A stretch of 37,454 nt of DNA from Bacteriovoracaceae bacterium (GCA_029865945.1 JARXAH010000055.1:1-37454); one strand, 5' to 3'; counted from the stretch's first letter, positions 7,949-16,765 are shown. Numbers and translations: made by a program. The notes: generated by a model from the letters alone, not told the origin.

Positions 7949-9447
7949 TTGGTCACCACTGTGCGACTGGAGCAATTCACTTTAAAGCTCACTTTGCTAT
8001 AGTCTATATAAACATCAGAAAGAATGTTGGGAGTAAAACCCTCTACACAGTTATCTACCCAGTAGTTAGCGCGCGGATGAAATAAATTAACGGTCAGGGC
8101 CAAATCTTCCACTAATTTAATGGTTTCAATATGCAGTGTTTCTCTAATCTTTCGATCTTGCTGTGTGCGAGAATGCTGGAGAAGGTTATCAAGTTTTTTA
8201 TTTTTTATGCCACTAAAGTTATCAGGGTTAGAGGATTCAAAGTTTTTAAGTAAAAATTCAGGATCTGGATAATCCATATTCATGGCAACTAAAAAGGATT
8301 GATGCGATTTCTTGCTGTAACCTACCATCAGTTTATCCCATGGAAGTAATTCTACTTCAAAATTCCAACCATCTTTACGCATGACCGTTTCAAAAAAAAT
8401 TTTAATTTCACTTGCTGCTGATAATTCAATAGGAATGACTAATTTTATTTTTTTCTTTGGAATTAAGAATTTTTTACTAATGGTACGAGCAAAGTGAATA
8501 TTAGAACCCACAAGCCCATAGGGAATATATCCTCTTGCGGGAATAGCATCAGGATAGAACTTTAATCGAAAGGATTCTACATCAATAGCATTTTTGAATG
8601 CTTGCCTCACCTCTAATTTATCAAAGGGTGGTATTGTTGAATTAATTCCAATAATCCAAGTTGAAGCAACAGGACTAGAAATATTTTTTCCAATTTTAAA
8701 AATGGGATCATTTGTTGTTAATGGCCAATTCGCGAGATCATGCATTTCACCAAGTGCGGCTTGTTTTATGGCCACGTCTTGATTTGTTTCCCGAAGAATA
8801 ATGGAAGCAAGTTTTGGAATAGTTCCATAATAATTTTTGAAGGCCTTAACGGTAATTTCTCTTTTATCAGTATTGAGATCATCAAAGTAGAATGCTCCAG
8901 ATCCGACAGGCTTGTTAAAAAAATTTGCATCATTAATATTTTTAGAAGGAAGAATTTTTGCAGTTGCTCCAGCAAGTATGGAAAGAAAGGGAGGAAAAGC
9001 ATGTCTCAATTTTATTTGAATAGTTTGATCATTAATAGCGCGAAGTCCATTGGTTCCATCAATACAATCATAAAGCTTCTGTACTTTGCTCTCTAGTGAT
9101 AATGCGCGGGCGAGTGACGTCACAACATCTATTGCTGTAATGGATAATCCATTGTGAAATTTTGCATTACTTTTTATTTTAAAGGTTAAAACTTTGCCAT
9201 CAGGACTAGTCGTCCAAGATTCAGCAATAGCAGGTTCAATTTTGAGTGTTGGAGAAAACTTTAAGAGCCCGTCGTATATAAGATTTCCCGCAACCAGTGA
9301 AGCAGTGTCATTCATTTTAATGGGATCAAGGGTGAGCGGAAGTGAGTAAAGGCCTTTGATATATGGCCTTTCTTGGCAATGCGATGGAGAAGATTTTAAA
9401 AACCCAAAAATGAAACAAAAAATTAAAACTCTCAAAGATCCAAACAT
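7945..9447 (-). CDS. Oligopeptide-binding protein (SBP family 5), probable periplasmic peptide sensor
   Basis: A 500-residue protein with an N-terminal signal sequence (MFGSLRVLIFCFIFGFL) and the features of family 5 extracellular solute-binding proteins: YIKGLYSLPLTLDPIKMNDTAS at the mature start, YDGLLKFSP, and WTTSPDGKVLTFKIKSNAKFHNG with ITAIDVVTSLARAL. These proteins bind oligopeptides for ABC importers. No permease or ATPase gene is nearby; instead the gene heads an operon with a kinase and a sigma-54 regulator, so a sensory rather than transport role is likely. A sigma-54 promoter lies about 40 bases upstream. The ligand is unknown, with the small peptide from the same operon as the obvious candidate. 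Its stop overlaps the kinase start. Confidence 0.88.
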   Translation of the reverse strand: MFGSLRVLIFCFIFGFLKSSPSHCQERPYIKGLYSLPLTLDPIKMNDTASLVAGNLIYDGLLKFSPTLKIEPAIAESWTTSPDGKVLTFKIKSNAKFHNGLSITAIDVVTSLARALSLESKVQKLYDCIDGTNGLRAINDQTIQIKLRHAFPPFLSILAGATAKILPSKNINDANFFNKPVGSGAFYFDDLNTDKREITVKAFKNYYGTIPKLASIILRETNQDVAIKQAALGEMHDLANWPLTTNDPIFKIGKNISSPVASTWIIGINSTIPPFDKLEVRQAFKNAIDVESFRLKFYPDAIPARGYIPYGLVGSNIHFARTISKKFLIPKKKIKLVIPIELSAASEIKIFFETVMRKDGWNFEVELLPWDKLMVGYSKKSHQSFLVAMNMDYPDPEFLLKNFESSNPDNFSGIKNKKLDNLLQHSRTQQDRKIRETLHIETIKLVEDLALTVNLFHPRANYWVDNCVEGFTPNILSDVYIDYSKVSFKVNCSSRTVVTK

Positions 9448-9484
9448 GCACTACCTCATTGACGCCAGTTTAGGTTTTTCCTAA

Positions 9485-9502
9485 TTGCGAAATGTAGGCC
9501 AA
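9485..9502 (-). promoter_or_regulatory. Sigma-54 promoter of the module 1 operon
   Basis: On the minus strand the sequence TTGGCCTACATTTCGCAA has GG and GC with the exact 10-base separation of -24/-12 promoters (consensus TTGGCAC-N5-TTGCA). Transcription would start near 9475, giving a leader of about 30 bases before the binding-protein ATG at 9447. The activator encoded in the same operon has the sigma-54 contact loop, so self-activation fits. Confidence 0.65.
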
Positions 9503-9650
9503 GGATTGGAGGTTATTTAGAACGGATTCGAATTAAATGCAAGCGATGCAGATGGCGGCAATACTTTCAACTAGTTAAATGACCTAAACATGCTCCTACA
9601 TTGCGTTTCACCACTTTTTCAATGTTTCATCAGTGACACTTTGGCCCTCC

Positions 9651-9684
9651 ATTCTTGAGAATCGAGTCTCTCAATAATGAGAAT
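9651..9684. promoter_or_regulatory. Candidate enhancer with TGAGA half sites
   Basis: The half sites TTGAGA (9655-9660) and TCTCAA (9669-9674) form an inverted repeat, and a further ATGAGAAT follows at 9677-9684. The group lies about 150-185 bases upstream of the sigma-54 promoter of the minus-strand operon, a normal distance for an NtrC-type binding site. The same half site recurs upstream of the sigma-54 promoter at 21349. The rest of the 9448-9763 intergenic region holds no other gene that I can support; a short CCGAC/GTCGG hairpin with a T-rich loop is at about 9698-9714. Confidence 0.4.
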
Positions 9685-9763
9685 TACCCTTAGTGTCCCG
9701 ACCTTTTTTGTCGGATTCATAACAAAATATTCATTATTGAAGCCAAAATTTCGATAAGACCTC

Positions 9764-11740
9764 ATGAGATATTTGACCAAGTCACGATTTAAATTGGGCC
9801 TAGAGTGTCCTACAAAACTTTATTATTTTGGTAAGGCAGATCAGTATACAGATTCGAGTTTAGATAATGAGTTTTTACAGTATTTAGCAAGAGGCGGGTT
9901 TCAAGTTGGAGCATTAGCAAAAGCATACTACACAGGTGGAATTGAAATAGAAGGACTAAACCATGAGGAGGCACTGGCCAAGACTAAAAACGAATTACAA
10001 AAAGAAAATGTGATTCTTTATGAGCCGGCCATTCGTTTTGAGAATTTATTTATCAGAGTAGATATTTTAGTTAAAAAGGGAAATGTAATTGACCTAATTG
10101 AAGTCAAGGCAAAATCCTTTGATCCATCTACGTTCGAAGAAGAAATTTGGAATAAAAGGGAATTAAAAAAAGAACGCTATCAATTAAAATCTGATTGGTG
10201 CGACTATATTTACGATTTAGCATTCCAAAGTTATGTCATCAAAAAATCTTATCCGGAATTCGTGGTTAATCCAAAACTCATGCTTGCAGATAAAAGTAAA
10301 GTAGCGACAGTTGATTCACTTAATCAAAGATTCTTTCTAAAGAGAAATGGCAGAAAAACTTCCATTGAAATTGATGGTGATATTTCCTTAAGATCCCTTG
10401 GTCAAAAAATATTATCAGAAGTAGATCTTCAAAGCGTTGTAGATAAAATCCATAATCATGAGGAACAAACAGAATTTCCGCTAAATGGAAAATTCACTGA
10501 ACTTGTTAAAAAACTATCTGACCTTTATGCAAAGGATGTAAAGCAAGAACCCATATTGGGATCGCATTGCAAATCCTGTCAATATCAGTCGAAGGAGGAA
10601 ATATCAAAAAGTGGAATTCATCAATGTTGGAAAGAACATTTTAAATTATCAGATCAAAAATTAGTAAAACCACTTGTGACTGAACTTTGGAATAATCGAA
10701 ATTTGCCCAAGCAAATTGGTCGAGGTATTGCATTGCTTGAGGATTTAGAAAAAATTGATCTTACGGAAAATGAATCGAGTGAAATGGGATTAACAACAAG
10801 CGAAAGGCAGTGGTTACAGATTGAAAAACAAAAAATGAACGAATGTGATCCCTTTATTGATTTAGAAAATTTATCTTTTGAGATGAATCAATGGAATTTA
10901 CCCTGGCACTTTATTGACTTTGAAACTTCAACGACTGCACTTCCCTTCCACTCTGGACGAAGACCCTATGAAACAATTGCATTTCAGTTTTCCCACCACA
11001 TAATGGATAAGAATGGAAATGTTCATCATGTTGACCAGTTCTTAGAAGTTAGGCCAAACGTATTTCCAAACTTTGAATTTGTGCGCTCTTTAAGAAAATC
11101 CCTTGGTAAAACACCTGGAACAATATTTCGTTATGCCTCTCATGAAAAAACGGTTCTCAATCACATTAAAGAGCAACTAAGAAATTCAGATGAAATTGAT
11201 CGGATGGAATTGATGAACTGGATTGATACTTTTCTTGATGAAACAAAAACAAAATTCGTTGATCTTTTGAAGTTAGTGAAGAAGTTTTTTTATCACCCAA
11301 GTATGAAAGGATCAAATTCATTGAAATATGTTTTGCCTGCTATTATTGGCTCTTCAGAATTTCTTCAAAAAAAATATTCACAAAATATTTACGGCACAAA
11401 TTTCATGAAATCACTCAACTTTAGTGATAAGAAGTGGCTTATTAAAAACAGTACTGGAAAATTCAATGACCCTTATAAAGAGCTACCTTTAATTTATGAA
11501 GGAATCGATTTAAATCAAATAGAAACGCTAATGGATGAAGATGAAATTCGTAATGGCGGAATTGCCATGATGGCCTACTCCATCTTGCAATTTACAAAAG
11601 TAAGTGACCTTGAAAGACAAAAAATCAGTGAGGCCCTACTTCGCTACTGTGAGCTTGATACCTTGGCCATGGTAATGCTTGTTGAATACTGGAAAGAGCA
11701 AATCAAAATTTGTAAAAAATCAATTTCCTCTGCAAGCTAA
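9764..11740 (+). CDS. DUF2779 protein: Cas4/RecB-like nuclease fused to a DnaQ-like exonuclease domain
   Basis: A 658-residue protein of the DUF2779 type. The N-terminal half looks like a Cas4/RecB nuclease: Cys15 in KLGLECPTKLYY, the motif DLIEVKA around residue 112, and Cys269, Cys272 and Cys288, which together give the four-cysteine iron-sulphur arrangement seen in Cas4 and AddB. The C-terminal half carries FIDFETS at about 381 and a late YCELDTLAMVM segment, matching the acidic motifs of DnaQ-type 3'-5' exonucleases. It should be a DNA- or RNA-degrading enzyme; the biological role of the family is not established. A second nuclease gene follows after 13 bases. The ribosome site before the ATG is weak. 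No Cas genes or repeats are nearby. Confidence 0.7.
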   Translation: MRYLTKSRFKLGLECPTKLYYFGKADQYTDSSLDNEFLQYLARGGFQVGALAKAYYTGGIEIEGLNHEEALAKTKNELQKENVILYEPAIRFENLFIRVDILVKKGNVIDLIEVKAKSFDPSTFEEEIWNKRELKKERYQLKSDWCDYIYDLAFQSYVIKKSYPEFVVNPKLMLADKSKVATVDSLNQRFFLKRNGRKTSIEIDGDISLRSLGQKILSEVDLQSVVDKIHNHEEQTEFPLNGKFTELVKKLSDLYAKDVKQEPILGSHCKSCQYQSKEEISKSGIHQCWKEHFKLSDQKLVKPLVTELWNNRNLPKQIGRGIALLEDLEKIDLTENESSEMGLTTSERQWLQIEKQKMNECDPFIDLENLSFEMNQWNLPWHFIDFETSTTALPFHSGRRPYETIAFQFSHHIMDKNGNVHHVDQFLEVRPNVFPNFEFVRSLRKSLGKTPGTIFRYASHEKTVLNHIKEQLRNSDEIDRMELMNWIDTFLDETKTKFVDLLKLVKKFFYHPSMKGSNSLKYVLPAIIGSSEFLQKKYSQNIYGTNFMKSLNFSDKKWLIKNSTGKFNDPYKELPLIYEGIDLNQIETLMDEDEIRNGGIAMMAYSILQFTKVSDLERQKISEALLRYCELDTLAMVMLVEYWKEQIKICKKSISSAS

Positions 11741-11753
11741 AGGTTGAAAAAAA

Positions 11754-12683
11754 ATGAGCAAGAAATATGTTAGAATTATGCTTGGCAAAGGAAGCACCTT
11801 TTCAGAAATGTGCCGCAAGGAAAATTTTATTGGTGCAGATTTCGGACTAAAGGAAGATCTAAAATCCAATTTGTCAGAAGATTGGAAAGAATTTAATAAA
11901 AAATTTATTCCCATTTACCTAAAAGAATATCCCGAAAAAACAAAAGTAGCCGGAGGTCTTGCCTGTGGAGCACTTTGGACTATTAGTAAAGGTCTTAATA
12001 TTGGCGATGTTGTATTATCTCCGAAGGGAGACGGTAATTATCTAGTCGGCGAAGTCAGTGGTGATTATTATTACGTTCCCAATCAAGCCTTGCCACATAG
12101 ACGTAATATAAAATGGTACTCAGAAGAATTACCTCGAACCAATATGAGTCAACCTTTAAAAAACTCGACGGGCTCAATCGGAACTACTTGCGATGTTTCA
12201 AAACATTCAGAAGAAATAGAATCATTGATAAAGGGCAAAGCACCTTTTTCAATTGTGGCCGTAGATTCATCCATCGAAAACGTAACTGAATTTGCGATGG
12301 AAAAGCACCTTGAAGATTTTTTAGTTAAAAACTGGTCCCAGACAGAGCTTGGAAAAAAATATGACCTATTTTTTGAAGATGGAGAAGTTATCGGCCAACA
12401 GTACCCTGCAGATAAAGACCGTATAGACATCTTAGCAGTCAGTAAGGATGGTAAAGAACTTCTCGTAATTGAGTTAAAAAAGGGAAGGGCCAGCGATTAC
12501 GTTGTAGGGCAAATCCTACGTTATATGGGTTTTATTAAAGAGGAAATCGCAGAAAAACACCAGATTGTAAAAGGGGTAATCATTGCACTTGAGGATGATA
12601 TTAAAATCAGACGGGCGCTCTCTGTAACCCAAAATATCGATTTCTATAGGTACCAGATCAATTTTAGCCTAAAAAAAACCTAA
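11754..12683 (+). CDS. NucS-like PD-(D/E)XK nuclease domain protein
   Basis: A 309-residue protein. The N-terminal part (YVRIMLGKGSTF, GADFGLKEDL, then GLACGALWTISKGLNIGDVVLSPKGDGNYLVGEVSGDYYY) resembles the EVE/PUA-like front domain found ahead of restriction-type nucleases. The C-terminal part has the catalytic pattern D-R-I-D-I-L ... L-L-V-I-E-L-K-K-G at roughly residues 222-245 (Asp then Glu-x-Lys), as in the NucS/DUF91 branch. Proteins of this layout are often called endonuclease NucS domain proteins. It sits directly behind the DUF2779 nuclease gene and is probably cotranscribed. A role in defence or repair is plausible but not shown by the sequence. Confidence 0.7.
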   Translation: MSKKYVRIMLGKGSTFSEMCRKENFIGADFGLKEDLKSNLSEDWKEFNKKFIPIYLKEYPEKTKVAGGLACGALWTISKGLNIGDVVLSPKGDGNYLVGEVSGDYYYVPNQALPHRRNIKWYSEELPRTNMSQPLKNSTGSIGTTCDVSKHSEEIESLIKGKAPFSIVAVDSSIENVTEFAMEKHLEDFLVKNWSQTELGKKYDLFFEDGEVIGQQYPADKDRIDILAVSKDGKELLVIELKKGRASDYVVGQILRYMGFIKEEIAEKHQIVKGVIIALEDDIKIRRALSVTQNIDFYRYQINFSLKKT

Positions 12684-12769
12684 CGCATCGCACCATGATG
12701 TGACTGCTTTCGGTTTGATTTACAGAGCAAAAAAGTTGCTACCAGCAGTAATTCAGGATATTTTCTTGC

Positions 12770-14125
12770 ATGATTTCAAGAGACATTTTGTTGAAAAAAC
12801 CATCCATTCTTTTCGTAGAAGATGACTCGCAGTATGCGACGTCAGTAATGTCATATTTTTCTGACTATAGTTGCTATCTTTCAACAAGTATTTCTTCGGC
12901 CCTAACTTTACTCAAAAATCACTCAATTGATCTTGCTCTTGTTGATATTCAACTTGGTAGTGGTAGTCCAACCGGAAAAGACTTAATTCCATTTCTCCAA
13001 AAATCCGGAATTCCAACTGTAATTTTATCTGGTAGCGATGACAATTTAACCATTAACGAATGTTACGATCTTGGATGTTTTGAATTTATAAAGAAAGGTG
13101 AAGAAGGGTTTGCCATCCCCTACCTGATTACAAAATATTTGCGTTCAGTTTCTCCAACAAAGCAGGAAGATTTTTTTAACTTTCAGTATGCAACCATCAA
13201 TCAGCAGCAAAAATCAAATATAATTAAATCCTTTTCGGCCATATTAACTGGAATTCCAATTAGCATTTTTGGTGAAACTGGCACGGGAAAATCTCATTTA
13301 GCGAGAGCACTTCATTTACTCTCGGGCAGAAGCGGCGAGTTTCATGAAATTAACTGTGCAAACTTAAGTCCCCTACTTGCTGAAAGTGAATTATTTGGGC
13401 ATGAAAAAGGCTCATTTACAGGTGCACATTCCCGAAAGACGGGATTATTTTTAAAGGCAAACAAAGGGACAATTTTTTTAGACGAGATTGCATCTCTAGA
13501 TATTGAAACTCAGGCAAAGCTACTTAAGGCAATCGAAGAAAAAGAATTTTATCCTGTCGGTGCTACTAAACCTGAAAAATCTGATTTCCAAATAATAAGC
13601 GCTAGTAATATTTCGATTGAAGCTCTTGTTGAAGATGGAAAGTTTCGCAGTGATCTCTATTTTCGTATCAACGGTGTGAAGATCGATTTGCTTCCGTTAA
13701 GAGAAAGAAAGGAGGACATCCTTCCTCTTGTATCTAAATTGCTAAAACCAAGAATTCTTGCATTTTCTGACAAGGCAAAGGACGCAATAATAAATCATAA
13801 TTGGTTAGGAAATATTCGTGAGCTTCAGTTTTTTTTACAAAACCTAACGGCCATTAGTGTTGGAAGAGTTGAAGAAATAACAGTTTTAAAATTATTACAA
13901 GAAAGTACAAAGCTAAAAGTCAGTGATCATCAACAAAAAGATATTTACGATATAGCTGTTCAAGAAGGACTCGATCATGCAACAGCAAAAGTTGAAGGCC
14001 AGGTTTTCAAAAGAGCAATCGATGATTTTAACGGTTCGATGCCAAAAATAATTGATTCACTGAAAATTTCAAAGCGAAAATACTATGCACTCTTAAACGA
14101 CCACCCTGTTGGTGGAAGTAATTAA
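12770..14125 (+). CDS. NtrC-family sigma-54 response regulator (module 2)
   Basis: A 451-residue regulator. The receiver has acidic Glu17-Asp18-Asp19 and phosphoacceptor Asp59 (ALVDIQLG). The AAA+ domain has Walker A GETGTGKS at 168-175 and the sigma-54 loop as GSFTGA at 214-219, a recognised variant of GAFTGA, with Walker B IFLDEIAS. The C-terminal helix-turn-helix is more divergent (MPKIIDSLKISKRKYYALL). It is the first gene of module 2 and ends 17 bases before the small-peptide gene. No sigma-54 promoter is visible in the 86 bases ahead, so the regulator may be made constitutively or by read-through from the nuclease genes. Its partner is likely the kinase at the end of the same gene run. 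Confidence 0.92.
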   Translation: MISRDILLKKPSILFVEDDSQYATSVMSYFSDYSCYLSTSISSALTLLKNHSIDLALVDIQLGSGSPTGKDLIPFLQKSGIPTVILSGSDDNLTINECYDLGCFEFIKKGEEGFAIPYLITKYLRSVSPTKQEDFFNFQYATINQQQKSNIIKSFSAILTGIPISIFGETGTGKSHLARALHLLSGRSGEFHEINCANLSPLLAESELFGHEKGSFTGAHSRKTGLFLKANKGTIFLDEIASLDIETQAKLLKAIEEKEFYPVGATKPEKSDFQIISASNISIEALVEDGKFRSDLYFRINGVKIDLLPLRERKEDILPLVSKLLKPRILAFSDKAKDAIINHNWLGNIRELQFFLQNLTAISVGRVEEITVLKLLQESTKLKVSDHQQKDIYDIAVQEGLDHATAKVEGQVFKRAIDDFNGSMPKIIDSLKISKRKYYALLNDHPVGGSN

Positions 14126-14142
14126 TAGCAAAAGGATGTTCT

Positions 14143-14325
14143 ATGAAGAAATTTGGTTCATTGGTTCAGGTAAAAATTTTGTGTGTTCTAACAATACTTG
14201 TAACAGGTGCACTAAACCTTTACGCCAAGACTGCAATGAATGGAAAAATCACTGAATCAAGCATCCAAAAAGATGGCATTGACAACTGTACTGGCGGCGG
14301 ATCTTCATGTGTAAGTAAGCCTTAA
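14143..14325 (+). CDS. 60-residue peptide precursor with Cys/Ser/Thr tail (candidate azoline-modified signal)
   Basis: The precursor begins MKKFGSLVQVKILCVLTILV, a basic start plus hydrophobic stretch, with a possible signal-peptidase site after LYA (residue 28). It ends DNCTGGGSSCVSKP, with Cys49, Thr50, Ser54, Ser55, Cys56 and Ser58 separated by glycines. Glycine-flanked Cys, Ser and Thr are the typical substrates of YcaO cyclodehydratases, which turn them into thiazolines and oxazolines, and such a YcaO gene lies two genes downstream. An AGGA ribosome site precedes the ATG. The neighbours encode a peptide-binding protein, kinase and sigma-54 regulator, so the product is a good candidate signal. 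A Sec-type leader on such a substrate is unusual. The alternative is a disulphide-linked peptide. Confidence 0.65.
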   Translation: MKKFGSLVQVKILCVLTILVTGALNLYAKTAMNGKITESSIQKDGIDNCTGGGSSCVSKP

Positions 14326-14352
14326 TAGAAGCGACTAAACAAATAGGAAAAT

Positions 14353-15843
14353 ATGCAAAAAATATCTTATCTGATTGTTTTTTGCTTACTTGTATACATT
14401 TTTATGAATAGTGATCTTGGTAAAAATACTTTCAAGTTTAAAGATGGGGATGCAATTAATGTTGCATTCCCATTTCGTTTACTCAAGAGTGATTCGTTAA
14501 TGCTAGATCCATTTAATACTGAGTATGCATTACAATATTATTTACTAGAAAATATTTCTTCAGGATTAATCAGAGATAATGTTCATTTTCCTGGAGGTTA
14601 CGAACCCGTTGTTGCAAAAAAATGGGAAAAATTAAACTCTCAAAAATGGCTTTTTATCATTGATGAAAATTCAAAATGGAGCGATGGAAATCCTATTACC
14701 TGCGAAGACGTAAGATGGAATTTGCAAAAAATTAAAGATTCACCAACGAGACATGCTTCAATATTAAAGAATCTAGAAACTATTGAATGTGATCAATCCA
14801 ACAGCAAGGTAGTTTTAAACTTTAGCGTGCCAGCCAACGAGTCATTACTTCATGAACTAAGTCTTGCTGACTCTGGAATTAAACACAAATCAAATCTTAT
14901 GGAAGGATGGAAAGTAACATCTGGCCCATATTTTGTAACAGAATATAGTTCTGAAAAAAGAATATTAAAACTGCAAGCAAACAAATTTTCGAGTTTAATA
15001 ACCGACAAATCACCAAAATCTGTGGTGTTTCATCACATTGGCAAAGAAGTTGATTTCGGAGAAATATTTACTAAAAGCAAGTTAGACCTCTTTCTTATAA
15101 ACGGTGAACTATTTATAAACAAAGTAAAGCCGTTAGAGCAAGCTGCTCCGATGATGCTTTCGAGTGCTCCTAACTGCATTCATTATTTATATTTTAATTC
15201 CAAAAATAAAGACTCAAATAATTTCAAAATAAGAGAATATTTTGCTCATTCGTTTAATGAAGTACTATCACAATTATCTTCACCGAAGTATTTAACGAGA
15301 ATTAAATCGCTGATCCCTCCAGGTTACGTCGGAGCGATTAAAAGTGATATTAATTTTGCAAATAATGAAGCTCCTAAGGAATTATTAAAGAGTAAATTCA
15401 AAATTCTTGTTGGAAAAGAATATACAGACATCAGTGATTACTTAAATCAAATCAAAGACAAACTAGATTCCCAGTTCAACTTAAAAATTGAATATATTTT
15501 TGCTAATGAATCTGATGATGATGATTGCTTTGGCAGAATACAATCTTTTGTCGGAAATCAAAGAGATCCACTTGGTTCATGGAATTTTTTGTATGGCTCT
15601 GAAAATGGCAAGCTTGCGATGTTTAAAGATAATGTTTCCTCTTTGCTTGAAAAAGTTGGCTCAATTGATAATGAAGAGCAAAAAAGGCAAATTCTCGAAG
15701 AAATTCATTTCAAGACTTTAAAAAATGTTTATGCCATTCCATTATGGATCACACAATCGGCCACTTTCTACAGTAAGCGTGTAAATTTAACTAAGTGGAA
15801 TACTTTTGACATGAGACTCAGAATTTATGATGTCATCCTCTAA
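14353..15843 (+). CDS. Oligopeptide-binding protein (SBP family 5), module 2
   Basis: A 496-residue protein with a short N-terminal hydrophobic segment (ISYLIVFCLLVYIFMNS) that would export or anchor it, followed by the family 5 binding-protein pattern: LDPFNTEYALQYYLLENISSGL, WEKLNSQKWLFIIDENSKWSDGNPITCEDVRWNL. It belongs to the same family as the binding protein of module 1 but is clearly diverged. No ABC permease or ATPase gene accompanies it, so it probably presents a peptide to the kinase two genes downstream. The YcaO start lies inside its last codons (17-base overlap), so translation of the two is coupled. The hydrophobic start lacks an obvious cleavage site; it may be a membrane-tethered form. 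Confidence 0.85.
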   Translation: MQKISYLIVFCLLVYIFMNSDLGKNTFKFKDGDAINVAFPFRLLKSDSLMLDPFNTEYALQYYLLENISSGLIRDNVHFPGGYEPVVAKKWEKLNSQKWLFIIDENSKWSDGNPITCEDVRWNLQKIKDSPTRHASILKNLETIECDQSNSKVVLNFSVPANESLLHELSLADSGIKHKSNLMEGWKVTSGPYFVTEYSSEKRILKLQANKFSSLITDKSPKSVVFHHIGKEVDFGEIFTKSKLDLFLINGELFINKVKPLEQAAPMMLSSAPNCIHYLYFNSKNKDSNNFKIREYFAHSFNEVLSQLSSPKYLTRIKSLIPPGYVGAIKSDINFANNEAPKELLKSKFKILVGKEYTDISDYLNQIKDKLDSQFNLKIEYIFANESDDDDCFGRIQSFVGNQRDPLGSWNFLYGSENGKLAMFKDNVSSLLEKVGSIDNEEQKRQILEEIHFKTLKNVYAIPLWITQSATFYSKRVNLTKWNTFDMRLRIYDVIL

Positions 15844-16765
15844 TGGCCAACCAAATACTTGGTCTCCAAACCTTAATTTTTTAAAGTCTGGTCAATTCAC
15901 AATAGACAACGGTTCTTTAAAAGAAAATATCACCTGGAACTTTAATAACTTAAAGTCTTTCCTTCCAGGCATAACAAACATCGAATGCGAAATTAATGCT
16001 TTTGGAGTTATGGCCAAAGGATATGGAGATGGCTTCTCACTTCACATTTCACTTATTAAAGCATTTGCAGAAGCATTCGAACGAGCGGTTATGCTTTCAA
16101 AGTGTCCTGAGGCTTCCTCGTCAAATGGGTTTTCGGCCGAGAGAAATCAGCTGTTAGCGATTTACTCATCACGCAATGAACTACTAGAACGCTCTATACT
16201 TTTAGAAGCTTGGAAAAATAAGTATGCTTTCTCATTTCACCATCATAAATCCATCACGGTAAAATTTTATGAATTTTTCCTAAAGCAGCGGAAGATAAAA
16301 TTAGAGTATTTCAAAATTAATTCTAATGCTGGTGAGGTCTTGGCAGTTCTTGTTCAACATTCAAATGGCCAATGCCTATTTGATAGTACCTATCTTGCTC
16401 CTGTGAAAAAACAGACTCAAGAAGCTGAGAGAAGACTTCTCTTATCTGTTAATCGAAATCTAGGTGTTTTTGATAAATGCAAGCTAGAAGCAGAATGGAA
16501 TTTACCCGAGAAGGGATTACCAGAGGATCATCGTAAATTCTATTTAAATCCGGCCAATAAAATTGCATTTGATTTTTTGAAAAAAATAAACAGCAATGAA
16601 AATAAATTAATCTTATCAGAAGTAGAAAAAATCAAATCGGAAGTAATTTTTGAACATCCTGGTCTTCCAGTTGTCGCCAATTCACATCACACCAAATGGA
16701 AAAAACTAGAATGGGGCAAGTGCTCAATTGATGGAATTAATCCTTGGCCTCATCCACTAGCATGA
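15827..16765 (+). CDS. YcaO-family cyclodehydratase-like protein with C-terminal PxPxP
   Basis: A 312-residue compact YcaO protein. The ATP-binding motifs of the family are visible in order: GDGFSLHISLIKAFAEAFER (conserved Glu-x-x-Glu-Arg at about 82-86), SSNGFSA at 98-104, and NELLERSILLEAW at 117-129, with a later QEAERRLLLSV. The last residues are NPWPHPLA, a clean PxPxP, which is diagnostic of azoline-forming YcaO enzymes that modify Cys, Ser and Thr in peptides. It is shorter than most. No separate ThiF/E1-like partner is encoded in the window, so it would act alone or with a distant partner. The substrate is probably the Cys/Ser/Thr-rich peptide encoded two genes upstream. Its stop overlaps the kinase start (ATGA). 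Confidence 0.8.
   Translation: MMSSSNGQPNTWSPNLNFLKSGQFTIDNGSLKENITWNFNNLKSFLPGITNIECEINAFGVMAKGYGDGFSLHISLIKAFAEAFERAVMLSKCPEASSSNGFSAERNQLLAIYSSRNELLERSILLEAWKNKYAFSFHHHKSITVKFYEFFLKQRKIKLEYFKINSNAGEVLAVLVQHSNGQCLFDSTYLAPVKKQTQEAERRLLLSVNRNLGVFDKCKLEAEWNLPEKGLPEDHRKFYLNPANKIAFDFLKKINSNENKLILSEVEKIKSEVIFEHPGLPVVANSHHTKWKKLEWGKCSIDGINPWPHPLA

Noticed and set aside
8740-9096. 118-codon plus-strand frame
   Set aside because: Antisense to the module 1 binding-protein gene, whose family motifs are clear; no independent evidence for translation.
12684-12769. Sigma-54 promoter ahead of the module 2 regulator
   Set aside because: No GG-N10-GC pair with acceptable flanks was found in this gap.
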